A stretch of 64,000 nucleotides of DNA from Streptomyces pinistramenti (GCF_020564935.1 NZ_JAJCXB010000015.1:1-64000), one strand, 5' to 3'; shown: positions 8,846-17,940, counted from the first letter of the stretch. Numbers and translations are program-made. Notes: generated by a model from the letters alone, not told the origin.

Positions 8846-9625
8846 TCAGCTCGTACGGCCCTTGGAGTCGAACATCCGCATCCGGTCCAGGACGGAGTCC
8901 GCGGTCGGCTCGTACAGCTCCTCGACGATCCGGCCGTCGGCGAGGAAGACGACCCGGTCCGCGTACGAGGCGGCGACCGGATCGTGGGTGACCATCACCA
9001 CGGTCTGGCCCATCGCGCGGACCGACTCCCGCAGGAAGCCCAGGACTTCCGCGCCGGAGCGGGAGTCGAGATTGCCGGTCGGCTCGTCCGCGAAGATGAT
9101 CTCCGGCCGGGCGGCCAGCGCCCGCGCGACGGCCACCCGCTGCTGCTGGCCGCCGGAGAGCTGGGCCGGCCGGTGCCCGAGCCGCCCGGACAGGCCGACG
9201 GTCTCGATGACGTTGTGCAGCCACTCGCGGTCGGGCTTGCGGCCCGCGATGTCCATCGGCAGCGTGATGTTCTCCTCGGCGGTCAGCGTCGGCAGCAGGT
9301 TGAACGCCTGGAAGACGAAGCCGATCCGGTCCCTGCGCAGCCGCGTGAGCTGCTTGTCGTTCAGCGAGGCCAGCTCCGCGTCGCCGATCCGCGCCGAGCC
9401 GGACGAGACCGAGTCGAGGCCCGCCATGCAGTGCATCAGCGTGGACTTGCCGGAACCCGAAGGCCCCATGATCGCGGTGAAGCGGCCCTTGCCGAACTCG
9501 ACGGACACCGAGTCCAGCGCCACCACCCGGGTCTCGTTCCGGCCGTAGACCTTGCTGAGATCCGTCGCACGGGCGGCGACGGCCGCGGTGGTGCGGGCGG
9601 GGGTGGGGGCAGCCGCGAAGGACAC
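8846..9625 (-). CDS. ABC transporter ATP-binding protein, MacB/LolD type
   Basis: The 259-residue ATPase partner of the FtsX-type permease downstream. It shows Walker A GPSGSGKST, the Q-loop in GFVFQAFNLLP, the signature LSGGQQQRVAVARAL, Walker B IIFADEPTGNLD and the switch histidine in VMVTHDP. The GTG at 9625 is chosen because AGGAG lies 5 bases upstream; an earlier in-frame start at 9688 would add a basic non-homologous leader. With the permease it forms a two-gene operon. The XRE-type regulator gene lies 165 bases upstream in the same direction and could control it, but no operator is evident. Confidence 0.93.
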   Translation of the reverse strand: MSFAAAPTPARTTAAVAARATDLSKVYGRNETRVVALDSVSVEFGKGRFTAIMGPSGSGKSTLMHCMAGLDSVSSGSARIGDAELASLNDKQLTRLRRDRIGFVFQAFNLLPTLTAEENITLPMDIAGRKPDREWLHNVIETVGLSGRLGHRPAQLSGGQQQRVAVARALAARPEIIFADEPTGNLDSRSGAEVLGFLRESVRAMGQTVVMVTHDPVAASYADRVVFLADGRIVEELYEPTADSVLDRMRMFDSKGRTS

Positions 9626-9790
9626 GGGGACTCCTGGGGAGGGGGAACGGTGATGCCTCAATTGTTGAATGAGCACGTCACCGCGCACGTCACCCCCAGG
9701 GACCGAAAGCCCGACCGGCCGGAAGTGCCACCCGCACCCTCCGGGTCATCCCCTGGGGGGACGGCCGTCCGACCTTCGGCCGACGGCGCG

Positions 9791-10498
9791 TCAGCCTTCG
9801 CCGGTCTCCCCGGCCCGCTCCCAGAAGTGTTCCAGGATGCGGTCGAGGAAGGCGCGGCCGGCCTTGCCCGACGAGGCGGCGCTGCCCCCGCCGCCCCAGT
9901 TGAGCGAGGCGACCATCGTCGACTGGTACGCGTCGTGCAGGTGCTGGAGCACCTCCTGGAGCCGCTCCCTGGGCAGCGGCACGAGCTTGCCGACCGGCCG
10001 GACGTACGGCTGCCAGCGGGCGGTCGCCGCGCTGTGCAGCAGCTCGGCCAGGCGCTCCTCCTGGCCGGTGAAGCGGAGCAGGGCGGGCAGCGGCAGCGAC
10101 AGCGCATCGGCGAGCGCGGCCGCCTGCCGGTCACTGCCCCGCCAGGCGCCGCCCCCCTCCAGCTCACGGTAGGCGGCGGTGTCCATGCCGATCCGCAGTG
10201 CCAGATCCGCGACCGCCAGGCCCCGCGCGAAGCGGTACTCGCGCAGCGTGCCGGGCACGCCGATCAGGTCGGCGGGCGCACACCACAACGCACCGGCCAG
10301 CGCGCTGAGTTCGGCTTCCGTCGGCGAGGTCTCGGCCAGCTCCCAGGAGGCGACGGTGGCCGCCGTCGCCGGGATGCCGTACGCGGCCCGGATGCCGTAC
10401 GCGACGTGTGCGGGGGTCATGCCGAGGCCCTCGCGGAGCCGCCGGGCGGCCTCGGCGTCGAAGGGTGGCCTGCGGGGCTCTTCGGCATGCGTGCTCAC
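9791..10498 (-). CDS. XRE-type helix-turn-helix regulator
   Basis: A 235-residue cytoplasmic protein that appears to contain two related helix-turn-helix units: residues about 15-75 (GLGMTPAHVAYGIRAAYGIPATAATVASWE) and 85-135 (RFARGLAVADLALRIGMDTAAYRELEGG). The C-terminal third (residues about 150-235) is a mixed helical region with no recognised function. It is transcribed ahead of the FtsX-type ABC exporter, which it may regulate. The start is uncertain: GTG 10498 gives an ordinary N-terminus (STHAEEPRRPP), while GTG 10531 would add 11 residues; neither has a clear ribosome binding site. Confidence 0.75.
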   Translation of the reverse strand: MSTHAEEPRRPPFDAEAARRLREGLGMTPAHVAYGIRAAYGIPATAATVASWELAETSPTEAELSALAGALWCAPADLIGVPGTLREYRFARGLAVADLALRIGMDTAAYRELEGGGAWRGSDRQAAALADALSLPLPALLRFTGQEERLAELLHSAATARWQPYVRPVGKLVPLPRERLQEVLQHLHDAYQSTMVASLNWGGGGSAASSGKAGRAFLDRILEHFWERAGETGEG

Positions 10499-10666
10499 CG
10501 GCACACGGTAGGTGACGCCGGATCGCGGCACCTATGGTGCGTACGCCCAAGCGTCAACGTCGTAGGAACGTACGGGCGCAAGGGGCTTTTCGGCCGCGGT
10601 CACGGCGGTATGCGCCCGCCGGGCGGCCCTGCCGCGGCGCCCACGCCGCCGCTCGGGCAACCGCCG

Positions 10667-11347
10667 TCAATGCCCTGACCAGCGGTAACGCAGCTCCGGC
10701 CGGCCGACCTGGCCGTACTGCGGGGCCCGCGCGGCGCGGCCGGCCTCCACGAGATGTTCCAGATAGCGGCGGGCCGTGATCCGGGAGATGCCGACCCCGG
10801 CGGCCGCCTCCGTGGCCGACAGCCCGTCATCGGCGGCGCGCAGCGCATCGGTGACCGCCCGCAGAGTGGCGGCGGTCAGTCCCTTGGGCAGCGCGGCGGG
10901 GCGCGGGGCACGCAGCGCGGCGATTGCCCGGTCCACCTCGTCCTGGCCGCTCGCCTCGCCCGCGGTCGCCCGGAACTCGGCGTAGCGCAGCAGCCGGTCG
11001 CGCAGCGTGGCGAAGGTGAACGGCTTGAGCACGTACTGCACCACCCCCAGCGAGACCCCCTCGCGCACCATCGTCAGATCGCGGGCCGAGGTGACCGCGA
11101 TGATGTCCGCCGCGTGCCCCGCCGCGCGCAGGCTGCGCATCAGCTGGAGGCCGTGCCCGTCCGGCAGGTAGAGGTCGAGCAGCAGCAGGTCGACGGGGTG
11201 GTGGTCGAGGTGGCGGCGCGCGTCGGCGCCGGAGTGCACGGTCCCGGAGACCGTGAAGCCCGGCACCCGCCCGGCGTACAGGGCATGCGCGGCGGCGGCG
11301 ACCGGATCGTCCTCGACGACGAGGACCCGGATAGCGGATGTGGTCAT
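10667..11347 (-). CDS. Response regulator, CitB/DctR family
   Basis: A 226-residue two-component response regulator. The receiver domain (1-125) has acidic residues at EDD (12-14), phospho-acceptor Asp58 in LLLLDLYLPDGHG, and Lys in YVLKPF. The C-terminal part (about 155-226) is a winged-helix-like DNA-binding region with GLSATEAAAGVGISRITARRYLEHL, as in CitB/DcuR/DctR regulators. ATG 11347 follows GGGAGAAGG. The partner kinase gene ends 49 bases upstream, and the likely target, a dicarboxylate symporter gene, is divergent from the kinase. By family analogy it activates carboxylate uptake when the kinase senses its ligand. Confidence 0.9.
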   Translation of the reverse strand: MTTSAIRVLVVEDDPVAAAAHALYAGRVPGFTVSGTVHSGADARRHLDHHPVDLLLLDLYLPDGHGLQLMRSLRAAGHAADIIAVTSARDLTMVREGVSLGVVQYVLKPFTFATLRDRLLRYAEFRATAGEASGQDEVDRAIAALRAPRPAALPKGLTAATLRAVTDALRAADDGLSATEAAAGVGISRITARRYLEHLVEAGRAARAPQYGQVGRPELRYRWSGH

Positions 11348-11396
11348 CGCGGACACCTTCTCCCATTCCCGCGCCCGGCGGGGCCGCACGGCCCGC

Positions 11397-13088
11397 TCAT
11401 GAGACGCCGTCCCGCGATCTGGGCAGCGGGCGCAGCGGCAGCCGCACGGTGAACCGCGCGCCGCCGCCGTCCTCCGCGCCGAGCGTGAGGGTGCCGCCGT
11501 TGCGCCGCACCGCCTGCTGCACGAGCGCCAGGCCGAGGCCGCGCCCGCGGGCCGGCGCTGCGGGCGCCGGGACCTTGGTGGTCCAGCCCCGCCGGAAGAT
11601 CTCGTCGGCCGCCTCATCGCCGATGCCGGGCCCGTTGTCCGCGACGCACAGCAGCAGTTCGCCGGCGTCCGCGTGAGCGGTGACGCGGACCTGCGGCGGC
11701 CCGGCGGCGGGTGTCCTGGGCGGCCCCGCGGCATCGGGGGCCGCCGCGTCGATGGCGTTGTCGATGAGATTGCCCAGCACGGTCACCAGGTCGCGGGCGG
11801 GCAGCCGGGGCGGGATCAGCCCGTCGTCGATCCGGCTGTCGGAGGTCAGCGTCAGCTCGACGCCGTGCTCGTTGGCCTGTGCCGCCTTGCCCAGCAGCAG
11901 CGCGGCGAGCACCGGTTCGGCGACCGCCCCGACGACCTGGTCGGTCAGCGCCTGGGCCAGCTCCAGTTCGGCGGTCGCGAACTCCACGGCCTCGTCGGCG
12001 CGGCCCAGTTCGATCAGCGAGACGACCGTGTGCAGCCGATTGGCGGCCTCGTGCGCCTGCGAACGCAACGCCTCCGCGAAGCCGCGCACCGAGTCCAACT
12101 CGCCGGACAGCGCCTGGAGTTCGGTGTGATCGCGCAGGGTCACGACGCTGCCGCGGTGCTCACCGCCGGAGACCGGCGAGGAGTTGACGACCAGCACCCG
12201 CTCGGCGGTGAGGTGGAGTTCGTCCACCCGCGGCTCGGTGGCGGCCAGCGCCCCGGTCAGCGGCTCCGGCAGCCCCAGCTCCGTCACCGGCCGGCCCACC
12301 GCGTCGTCCGCGAGCCCCAGCAGCTCCCGCCCGCCGTCGTTGATCAGCGCGACCCTGCGCCGCCCGTCGAGCATCAGCAGCCCCTCGCGTACCGCGTGCA
12401 GCGCCGCCTGGTGGTAGTCGTGCATCCGGCTCAGCTCGGCGGCGTTCATCCCGTGCGTGTGCCGCCGCAGCCGCGCGTTGATGACGTACGTGCCGAGCCC
12501 GCCGATGACCAGCGCGGCCGCCGCGACCCCGATCAGCGCGAGCACCTGGTCGCGCAGCTGCTCGCCGATGGACTCGATGGTGATGCCCGAACTGACCAGC
12601 GCCGTGATGCGGTTGCCGTGCTCGGGGTCGCGGACCGGGGCGACGACGCGCACGGACGGGCCCAGCACCCCCATGTGCGTCTCGTGGAACGTCTCGCCGC
12701 GCAGCGCCCGTTCGGTGTGCCCGTAATAGGTCTTACCGATCACCGAAGGTTCGGGGTGTGTCCAGCGGGTGCCGTCGGTGGCCATCACCACGATGAAGTC
12801 GACCCCCGCGTCCCGGCGCAGCCGCTCGGTGTACGGCTGGAGCGAGGCCGTCGGATGCGCACTGCGCGCGGCCGCCACGACCGCGGGCGAATCGGCCACC
12901 GCACAGGTCACCGCCGTGGCCTGCCGCCGCGCGGTCTCCTCCGCCTGGCGCCCCGCGCTGACGTACGCGAAGACCACGCACCCGGCGACGACCACGGTCA
13001 CCAGCAGGACCTGCATCGCGAAGAGCTGCCCGGCGAGGCTGCGCGGGCCGCGCAGCGGGCGCGGCGTACGGGGACGGGGGAGACGCAT
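11397..13088 (-). CDS. Sensor histidine kinase, CitA/DcuS family
   Basis: A 563-residue membrane sensor. Two transmembrane helices (about 23-45 and 183-203) enclose an extracytoplasmic sensing domain of the CitA/DcuS PAS type (FIVVMATDGTRWTHPEPSVIGK). A cytoplasmic PAS domain (about 224-320) follows. The phospho-acceptor is His346 in the SQAHEAANRLHTV box typical of this family, and the C-terminal ATPase domain has NLIDNAIDA, VADNGPGIG and GRGLGLALVQQ. Family members sense C4-dicarboxylates or citrate. The kinase and regulator genes form an operon, divergent from the symporter at 13232. Confidence 0.92.
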   Translation of the reverse strand: MRLPRPRTPRPLRGPRSLAGQLFAMQVLLVTVVVAGCVVFAYVSAGRQAEETARRQATAVTCAVADSPAVVAAARSAHPTASLQPYTERLRRDAGVDFIVVMATDGTRWTHPEPSVIGKTYYGHTERALRGETFHETHMGVLGPSVRVVAPVRDPEHGNRITALVSSGITIESIGEQLRDQVLALIGVAAAALVIGGLGTYVINARLRRHTHGMNAAELSRMHDYHQAALHAVREGLLMLDGRRRVALINDGGRELLGLADDAVGRPVTELGLPEPLTGALAATEPRVDELHLTAERVLVVNSSPVSGGEHRGSVVTLRDHTELQALSGELDSVRGFAEALRSQAHEAANRLHTVVSLIELGRADEAVEFATAELELAQALTDQVVGAVAEPVLAALLLGKAAQANEHGVELTLTSDSRIDDGLIPPRLPARDLVTVLGNLIDNAIDAAAPDAAGPPRTPAAGPPQVRVTAHADAGELLLCVADNGPGIGDEAADEIFRRGWTTKVPAPAAPARGRGLGLALVQQAVRRNGGTLTLGAEDGGGARFTVRLPLRPLPRSRDGVS

Positions 13089-13231
13089 ACATAACAGTCT
13101 GCCCGGTCACTTTTACATGAACGAAACGCACGCAAGGGTGACGGGCGCCACACCCGACGTGCATAGTCGCCGGGACTTGTTGTGTGCCGGAGCCGCAGAT
13201 CAGCGCACAGCCGTAGACCGAGGAGGCAGCC
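13089..13231. promoter_or_regulatory. Divergent promoter region between the sensor kinase and symporter genes
   Basis: This 143-base spacer must carry promoters for both directions and is the likely target of the response regulator. It contains a relatively AT-rich stretch around 13100-13130 (TTTTACATGAACGAAACGC). I see no convincing repeat that would fix a binding site. Confidence 0.4.
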
Positions 13232-14638
13232 GTGGCTGCACAGACCCCACCGTCCCAGGGGACCACCGGCAAGACCGTGCCGAAGAAGCGGGACCGTACC
13301 CACTTCCTCTACATCGCCGTCATCGCCGCCGTCCTGCTCGGCATCGCCGTCGGCTTCGCCGCCCCCGGTGTCGCCGTCGAACTGAAGCCGCTCGGCACCG
13401 GTTTCGTGAACCTCATCAAGATGATGATCTCGCCCGTCATCTTCTGCACCATCGTCCTCGGTGTCGGCTCGGTCCGTAAGGCCGCCAAGGTCGGCGCCGT
13501 CGGTGGCCTGGCACTCGGCTACTTCATGGTGATGTCCACCGTCGCCCTCGCCATCGGCCTGGTCGTCGGCAACATCCTGGAGCCCGGCTCGGGGCTCCAC
13601 CTGACCGAGACCGTCCGGCACGCGGGCCAGGCCCAGACCGAGGGCGGCGGTGAGAGCACGTCGCAATTCCTGCTCGGCATGATCCCGACGACCCTGGTCT
13701 CCGCCTTCACCCAGGGCGAGGTCCTCCAGACGCTCCTGGTGGCCCTGCTGGTCGGCTTCGGCCTCCAGTCGCTGGGCAAGGCGGGCGAGCCGGTGCTGCG
13801 CGGCGTCGGCCACCTCCAGAAGCTGGTCTTCCGGGTGCTCTCGATGATCATGTGGGTGGCGCCGGTGGGTGCCTTCGGAGCCATCGCCGCAGTGGTCGGC
13901 GAGACCGGCGTGGACGCGCTGAAGTCGCTGGCCATCATCATGGTCGGCTTCTACACGACCTGCCTGCTCTTCGTGATCGTCGTACTCGGCGCCCTGCTGC
14001 GGCTGTTCGCCGGCGTCAACATCTTCCTGCTCCTGAAGTACCTGGCGCGCGAGTTCCTGCTGATCCTCTCCACGTCCTCATCGGAGTCCGCACTGCCCCG
14101 GCTGATCGCCAAGATGGAACACCTGGGCGTCAGCAAGCCGGTGGTCGGCATCACCGTCCCCACCGGCTACAGCTTCAACCTCGACGGCACCGCCATCTAC
14201 CTCACCATGTCGTCCCTCTTCGTGGCCGAGGCCATGGGGCAACCGCTGGCGCTCGGCCAGCAGATCTCCCTCCTGGTCTTCATGATCATCGCCTCGAAGG
14301 GCGCGGCCGGCGTCACCGGCGCGGGCCTGGCAACCCTGGCCGGCGGCCTCCAGTCGCACCGCCCCGAACTCGTCGACGGCGTCGGCCTCATCGTCGGCAT
14401 CGACCGCTTCATGAGCGAGGCACGCGCCCTCACCAACTTCGCGGGCAACGCGGTCGCCACCGTCCTGGTGGGCACCTGGACCAAGGAAATCGACAAGTCC
14501 AGGGTCGACGAAGTACTCGCCGGCCGCCTCCCGTTCGACGAAAAGTCCCTCACCGCCGACACCCACGGCGAACCCCCGTCCCACGACACCCCCGACCCGC
14601 AGGACAACAACGGCACCAAGACCCCCGCGGCCGTCTGA
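13232..14638 (+). CDS. C4-dicarboxylate/cation symporter (DAACS family)
   Basis: A 468-residue sodium- or proton-coupled symporter of the dicarboxylate/amino acid:cation family, resembling DctA. It has about eight membrane helices plus two re-entrant loops. Visible motifs include MMISPVIFCTIVLGV near residues 62-76, the serine-rich loop LSTSSSESALPRL, the substrate and cation motif YSFNLDGTAIY, and MIIASKGAAGVTGAG. The GTG start follows AGGAGG. The neighbouring kinase and regulator genes support dicarboxylate transport (succinate, fumarate or malate), but glutamate or aspartate cannot be excluded. The last 40 residues form a hydrophilic tail. Confidence 0.9.
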   Translation: MAAQTPPSQGTTGKTVPKKRDRTHFLYIAVIAAVLLGIAVGFAAPGVAVELKPLGTGFVNLIKMMISPVIFCTIVLGVGSVRKAAKVGAVGGLALGYFMVMSTVALAIGLVVGNILEPGSGLHLTETVRHAGQAQTEGGGESTSQFLLGMIPTTLVSAFTQGEVLQTLLVALLVGFGLQSLGKAGEPVLRGVGHLQKLVFRVLSMIMWVAPVGAFGAIAAVVGETGVDALKSLAIIMVGFYTTCLLFVIVVLGALLRLFAGVNIFLLLKYLAREFLLILSTSSSESALPRLIAKMEHLGVSKPVVGITVPTGYSFNLDGTAIYLTMSSLFVAEAMGQPLALGQQISLLVFMIIASKGAAGVTGAGLATLAGGLQSHRPELVDGVGLIVGIDRFMSEARALTNFAGNAVATVLVGTWTKEIDKSRVDEVLAGRLPFDEKSLTADTHGEPPSHDTPDPQDNNGTKTPAAV

Positions 14639-14646
14639 CCCCCGTA

Positions 14647-14686
14647 CCCCCACACCCCGCCTGTGGGGGCCACCTCACCGGCCCCC
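14647..14686. terminator. Overlapping hairpins after the symporter gene
   Basis: A perfect stem CCCCCACA/TGTGGGGG (14647-14654 with 14662-14669) lies just past the symporter stop. Its right-hand G5 also forms GGGGGCC/GGCCCCC with 14680-14686, so the two hairpins are mutually exclusive. The rest of the 14639-14826 spacer shows nothing else I can support. Confidence 0.6.
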
Positions 14687-14826
14687 ACCCGCGCACGAGC
14701 AGACGGCCGGAGGACGAGGCCCGAAGGGCGGGGTGCGGGGATCACCGGCCCACCCCCACCCCCACCCGCAGCCAACCCACCGGGCCGCCAAGCCTCTCGG
14801 CAGACCAGGGCTCCCGGACGTCCCCG

Positions 14827-15459
14827 TCAGTCCCCCTCCACACCCGCCACCGCACCGGCCAACTCCGCCACCCGCTCCGCCGCCACCCCCACCGTGGCCA
14901 GCACCGCCGCAACCGCCGCAGCCCCCGCCTCCCGAGCCGGGAGCGCGCCGTAGTTCACCGCCTGCGTGATGCCGAACAGCGTGTGCTCATGCAGATGCGC
15001 CAGCGCCAGCGGCGGCAGATCCGTACGGAAACACCCCTCCCGCAGCCCCCGCCCGATCAACTGGGCGGCAGACCGCCGCACCGGCTCCAGCCGCGCCCGG
15101 ATCCCCTCGTCCGTGACGCTGCGCCGGGCGAGCGCGAGCAGCAGCCGGTAGCGGTCGGCGACCTGCCAGACGGCGACGGTGGCGCGGGCCAGCGCGAGAT
15201 CCGCGGGCAGCTCCGGGTCCGTACCGCTGTCGAAGGCCGCCGCGACATCGGCGGTCGCACTGTCGGTCAGCGCCGTGACCAGCGCTTCCCGGCTGGGGAA
15301 GTGCCCGTAGACGGTGCGCCGCACGACGCCTGCGGCCCGCGCGATGCGGTCCATGCTCGCGTCCGGGTCCTGCAGGAGTTCGGTCAGCGCGATGTCCATG
15401 ATCCGCCGCCGGTTGGCGTAGGCGCGGCTGCTGGACGGACTGGACGGACCGGTCGTCAT
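14827..15459 (-). CDS. TetR-family transcriptional repressor
   Basis: A 210-residue regulator with an N-terminal TetR DNA-binding domain (about 14-65) whose helix-turn-helix reads MDRIARAAGVVRRTVYGHFPS, and a variable helical C-terminal ligand domain. ATG 15459 has a near-perfect GGAGGAG ribosome binding site. It is divergent from an MFS efflux gene, with three palindromic operator-like sites in between, the classic layout for a self-regulated drug-efflux repressor. The inducer is unknown; presumably it is a substrate of the pump. Confidence 0.93.
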   Translation of the reverse strand: MTTGPSSPSSSRAYANRRRIMDIALTELLQDPDASMDRIARAAGVVRRTVYGHFPSREALVTALTDSATADVAAAFDSGTDPELPADLALARATVAVWQVADRYRLLLALARRSVTDEGIRARLEPVRRSAAQLIGRGLREGCFRTDLPPLALAHLHEHTLFGITQAVNYGALPAREAGAAAVAAVLATVGVAAERVAELAGAVAGVEGD

Positions 15460-15485
15460 GGGCTCCTCCTCGATGGCACCCCATT

Positions 15486-15547
15486 TTGCACGCCACTGTG
15501 CAATGACATAAATTGCACAGCCTGTGTAATTGCACAGCACTGTGCAA
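15486..15547. promoter_or_regulatory. Three TTGCACAG-type palindromic operators
   Basis: Three tandem inverted repeats lie in the divergent spacer. Site C (15530-15547, TTGCACAG-CA-CTGTGCAA) has perfect 8-base arms. Site B (15513-15529) is TTGCACAG-C-CTGTGTAA with one mismatch. Site A (15486-15503) is TTGCACGC-CA-CTGTGCAA with two. Sites B and C are directly adjacent. The arms fit a TetR-dimer operator and the block overlaps where both promoters must lie. Confidence 0.8.
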
Positions 15548-15567
15548 GATCGTCAAGGTGGAGTGTC

Positions 15568-17313
15568 ATGGGAATGAAGCGGACCAGGACGCCGGTCGAC
15601 ACGGCCGGACCGCCCCACGAGGAGGCCCGACCGCCTCAAGAAGAACACCGGCCACACCCTCGGCCGGCCGACCCCACAGCACCCGCCGACGACTCCGCCC
15701 CGCCCTACCCGAAGCGCTGGTGGGCGCTGGCCGTCCTGTGCCTGAGCCTGCTGATCATCGTGATGGCGAACACCTCGCTCACCGTCGCCGCCCCCGCCAT
15801 GACCGCCGACCTCGGCCTCAGCAGCGCCGACCTGCAATGGGTCATCGACGGCTACACCGTCCCGTACGCGGCGCTGATGCTGCTGCTCGGCGCGATAGGT
15901 GACAAGTACAGCCGCCGCGGCGCCCTCGTCCTCGGCCTGCTGGTCTTCGCCGGCGGCTCGGTGTCCGGCGCCCTCGTGGACAGCTCGGGCGGCGTGATCG
16001 CCTCGCGCGCGGTGATGGGCGTCGGTGCCGCCATGATCATGCCCGCCACCCTCTCGCTGCTGGCCGCCACCTTCCCGCGCCGCGAACGCGCCCTGGCCAT
16101 CACCGTGTGGACCGCCACCGCAGGGCTCGCCATCGCCGTCGGCCCGCTGGTCGCAGGCGCGCTGCTCGAACACCACGCCTGGTCCTCGTCGTTCCTGATC
16201 AACGTGCCGATCGCGCTGTTCGGCATCATCGGCGCGCTCCTGGTGGTCCCGGCATCCAAGGCGGGCCACCGCGAGCGTCTCGACCACATCGGCGGCCTGC
16301 TCTCCGTCGTGTGGACCGGCGCGCTGATCTACATGATCATCCAGGGGCCGCACTTCGGCTGGGGCACCGCCGCCGTCACCGCGGCGGTCGTCGCGGCCGT
16401 CGGACTCCTCTGCTTCATCCTGTGGGAGCTGCGCCACCCCCGCCCGGTGCTCGACGTCCGCCGCTTCGCGCGGCGCGCTTTCGCCGGCTCCAACCTCGCC
16501 GTCGCGCTCTTCTTCCTCGCCGTGTTCGGCGCGTTCTACTACCTCACCCAGCACCTCCAGTTCGTCCTCGGCTACTCGCCGCTGGACACCGGAGTCCGGA
16601 TGCTGCCGCTGGCCGGCGCGGTGTTCGTGGGGGCGGCACTGACCGGCTTCCTGACCCCGCGGCTCGGCATGAAGGTCACCGTCACGGCCGGCATGGTCGG
16701 CGGCACGGTCGCCCTCGCGCTGCTCACCCGGATCGACGCCGGGTCCTCCTACGCCGACCTGGTCGCCCCGCTGATCATCCTGGGCGTGGCCATCGGCCTG
16801 GCGCTGTCCCCGTGCACGGACGCGATCATGGGCGCCTTCCCCGAGGACCAGCTCGGCATCGGCGGCGCCGTCAACGACACCTCCCTCGAACTGGGCGGCT
16901 CCCTCGGCATCGCCATCCTCGGCTCCATCCTGGCCGGCACCTACTCATCAGGACTCGCCGACAGCGCCGCCGCCGCTGCGGCCAAGGGCGGCCCGAAGCT
17001 CCCGGCGGACGCGCTGTCGACCGCACAGGACTCGGTCGGTGCGGGCCTCGCGGTGGCCCAGGAGGTCGGCAAGCAGGCGGCCGCGGGCGCGGCTCCCAAG
17101 ATGGGCGCCGAGCAGGCCAGGGCGTTCGGCATGGAACAGGCGGGCGCGGTCGCCGACGCGGTGCGCGGCGCGTTCGCCGACGCGGTCGCGCACACCAGCC
17201 TGGTGGGCGCCGTCCTGCTCGGCGTCGGCACGGTCGTGGTGGCCGTCCTGCTGCCGCGACGTACCCGCCAGGCGGGATCCGGCACCGGGACGTCCGTCGG
17301 CCCACGCCCCTGA
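15568..17313 (+). CDS. MFS efflux transporter, DHA2 (EmrB/QacA) family
   Basis: A 581-residue drug:proton antiporter with about 14 membrane helices. A Pro/Glu-rich hydrophilic leader (residues 1-45) precedes helix 1 (WWALAVLCLSLLIIVMANTSL). DHA2 landmarks are LQWVIDGYTVPYAALMLLLGAIGDKYSRR (motif A region) and the proline/glycine-rich ATAGLAIAVGPLVAGALL (motif C). Near the C-terminus an Ala/Lys-rich loop (about 470-540) separates the last two helices. ATG 15568 is preferred after GGTGGAG; ATG 15574 is possible. Expression is probably controlled by the divergent TetR repressor. Substrate unknown. Confidence 0.92.
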   Translation: MGMKRTRTPVDTAGPPHEEARPPQEEHRPHPRPADPTAPADDSAPPYPKRWWALAVLCLSLLIIVMANTSLTVAAPAMTADLGLSSADLQWVIDGYTVPYAALMLLLGAIGDKYSRRGALVLGLLVFAGGSVSGALVDSSGGVIASRAVMGVGAAMIMPATLSLLAATFPRRERALAITVWTATAGLAIAVGPLVAGALLEHHAWSSSFLINVPIALFGIIGALLVVPASKAGHRERLDHIGGLLSVVWTGALIYMIIQGPHFGWGTAAVTAAVVAAVGLLCFILWELRHPRPVLDVRRFARRAFAGSNLAVALFFLAVFGAFYYLTQHLQFVLGYSPLDTGVRMLPLAGAVFVGAALTGFLTPRLGMKVTVTAGMVGGTVALALLTRIDAGSSYADLVAPLIILGVAIGLALSPCTDAIMGAFPEDQLGIGGAVNDTSLELGGSLGIAILGSILAGTYSSGLADSAAAAAAKGGPKLPADALSTAQDSVGAGLAVAQEVGKQAAAGAAPKMGAEQARAFGMEQAGAVADAVRGAFADAVAHTSLVGAVLLGVGTVVVAVLLPRRTRQAGSGTGTSVGPRP

Positions 17314-17424
17314 CCTGCGGAGTTCTTCGCGGCCCGAGGATTGTCAGTGCCGCCTGGCACCATGCAGGAGACGGAGAAACACCGGGCGCCGCGGGCAGCG
17401 GCGCGGGCGAACGAGGAGCGGGGC

Positions 17425-17841
17425 ATGGGGACATGGGGGACGAATCCGTTCGGCGGTGATGCCGCGGCGGACTTCGCGGCAAGCCTCGCCGGGCTGCCGG
17501 AGAACCGCCGGCTCTTCGCGGTCCGCACGGCGCTGGCCGAGGCGGCGGAGGAGCGGCGCTACCTGGAGGCACCCGAGGGCGAAGTCGCCGTGGCCGCGGC
17601 CGCGTTGCTCGCCGCCGCCAGGCCCGGTGGCGCTCCCGTCGCCCCGGCGTGCGGCTCCGGTCGCGCGATACCGGAGCCGTCCGACGAACTGGCCGGCCTG
17701 GCGGTGCACGCCCTGGACCGGGTCCTCGCGCCCGACTCCGAACTGGCCGAACTGTGGGACGAGTCCGATGCCGGGCCGGAGTGGCGCGCCTCGGTGGTCG
17801 GCCTGCGCACGGCGCTCGGCCCCGCCGCAGAGCGGGTCTGA
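17425..17841 (+). CDS. DUF4259 domain protein
   Basis: A 138-residue cytoplasmic protein that begins MGTWGTNPFGGDAAADF, the hallmark of DUF4259, a family common in Streptomyces without an assigned function. Conserved helical segments include RYLEAPEGEVAVAAAALLAA and the end DESDAGPEWRASVVGLRTAL. ATG 17425 follows GAGGAG. It is 112 bases past the MFS pump gene and may read through from it, but no functional link is evident. Confidence 0.8.
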   Translation: MGTWGTNPFGGDAAADFAASLAGLPENRRLFAVRTALAEAAEERRYLEAPEGEVAVAAAALLAAARPGGAPVAPACGSGRAIPEPSDELAGLAVHALDRVLAPDSELAELWDESDAGPEWRASVVGLRTALGPAAERV

Positions 17842-17842
17842 G

Positions 17843-17877
17843 GCGGGGCCGGGGCGCGGGCAACGGAGCGGCCCCGC
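17843..17877. terminator. Bidirectional terminator between DUF4259 gene and glgB
   Basis: GCGGGGCC (17843-17850) pairs perfectly with GGCCCCGC (17870-17877) directly after the DUF4259 stop. It lies between two convergent genes. Confidence 0.6.
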
Positions 17878-17940
17878 AGCGGAGTTCGTGGCGGCCCCGT
17901 CACCGGGGGACGCGGGGCACGCGCCGGGGCCGCGCGCCCG

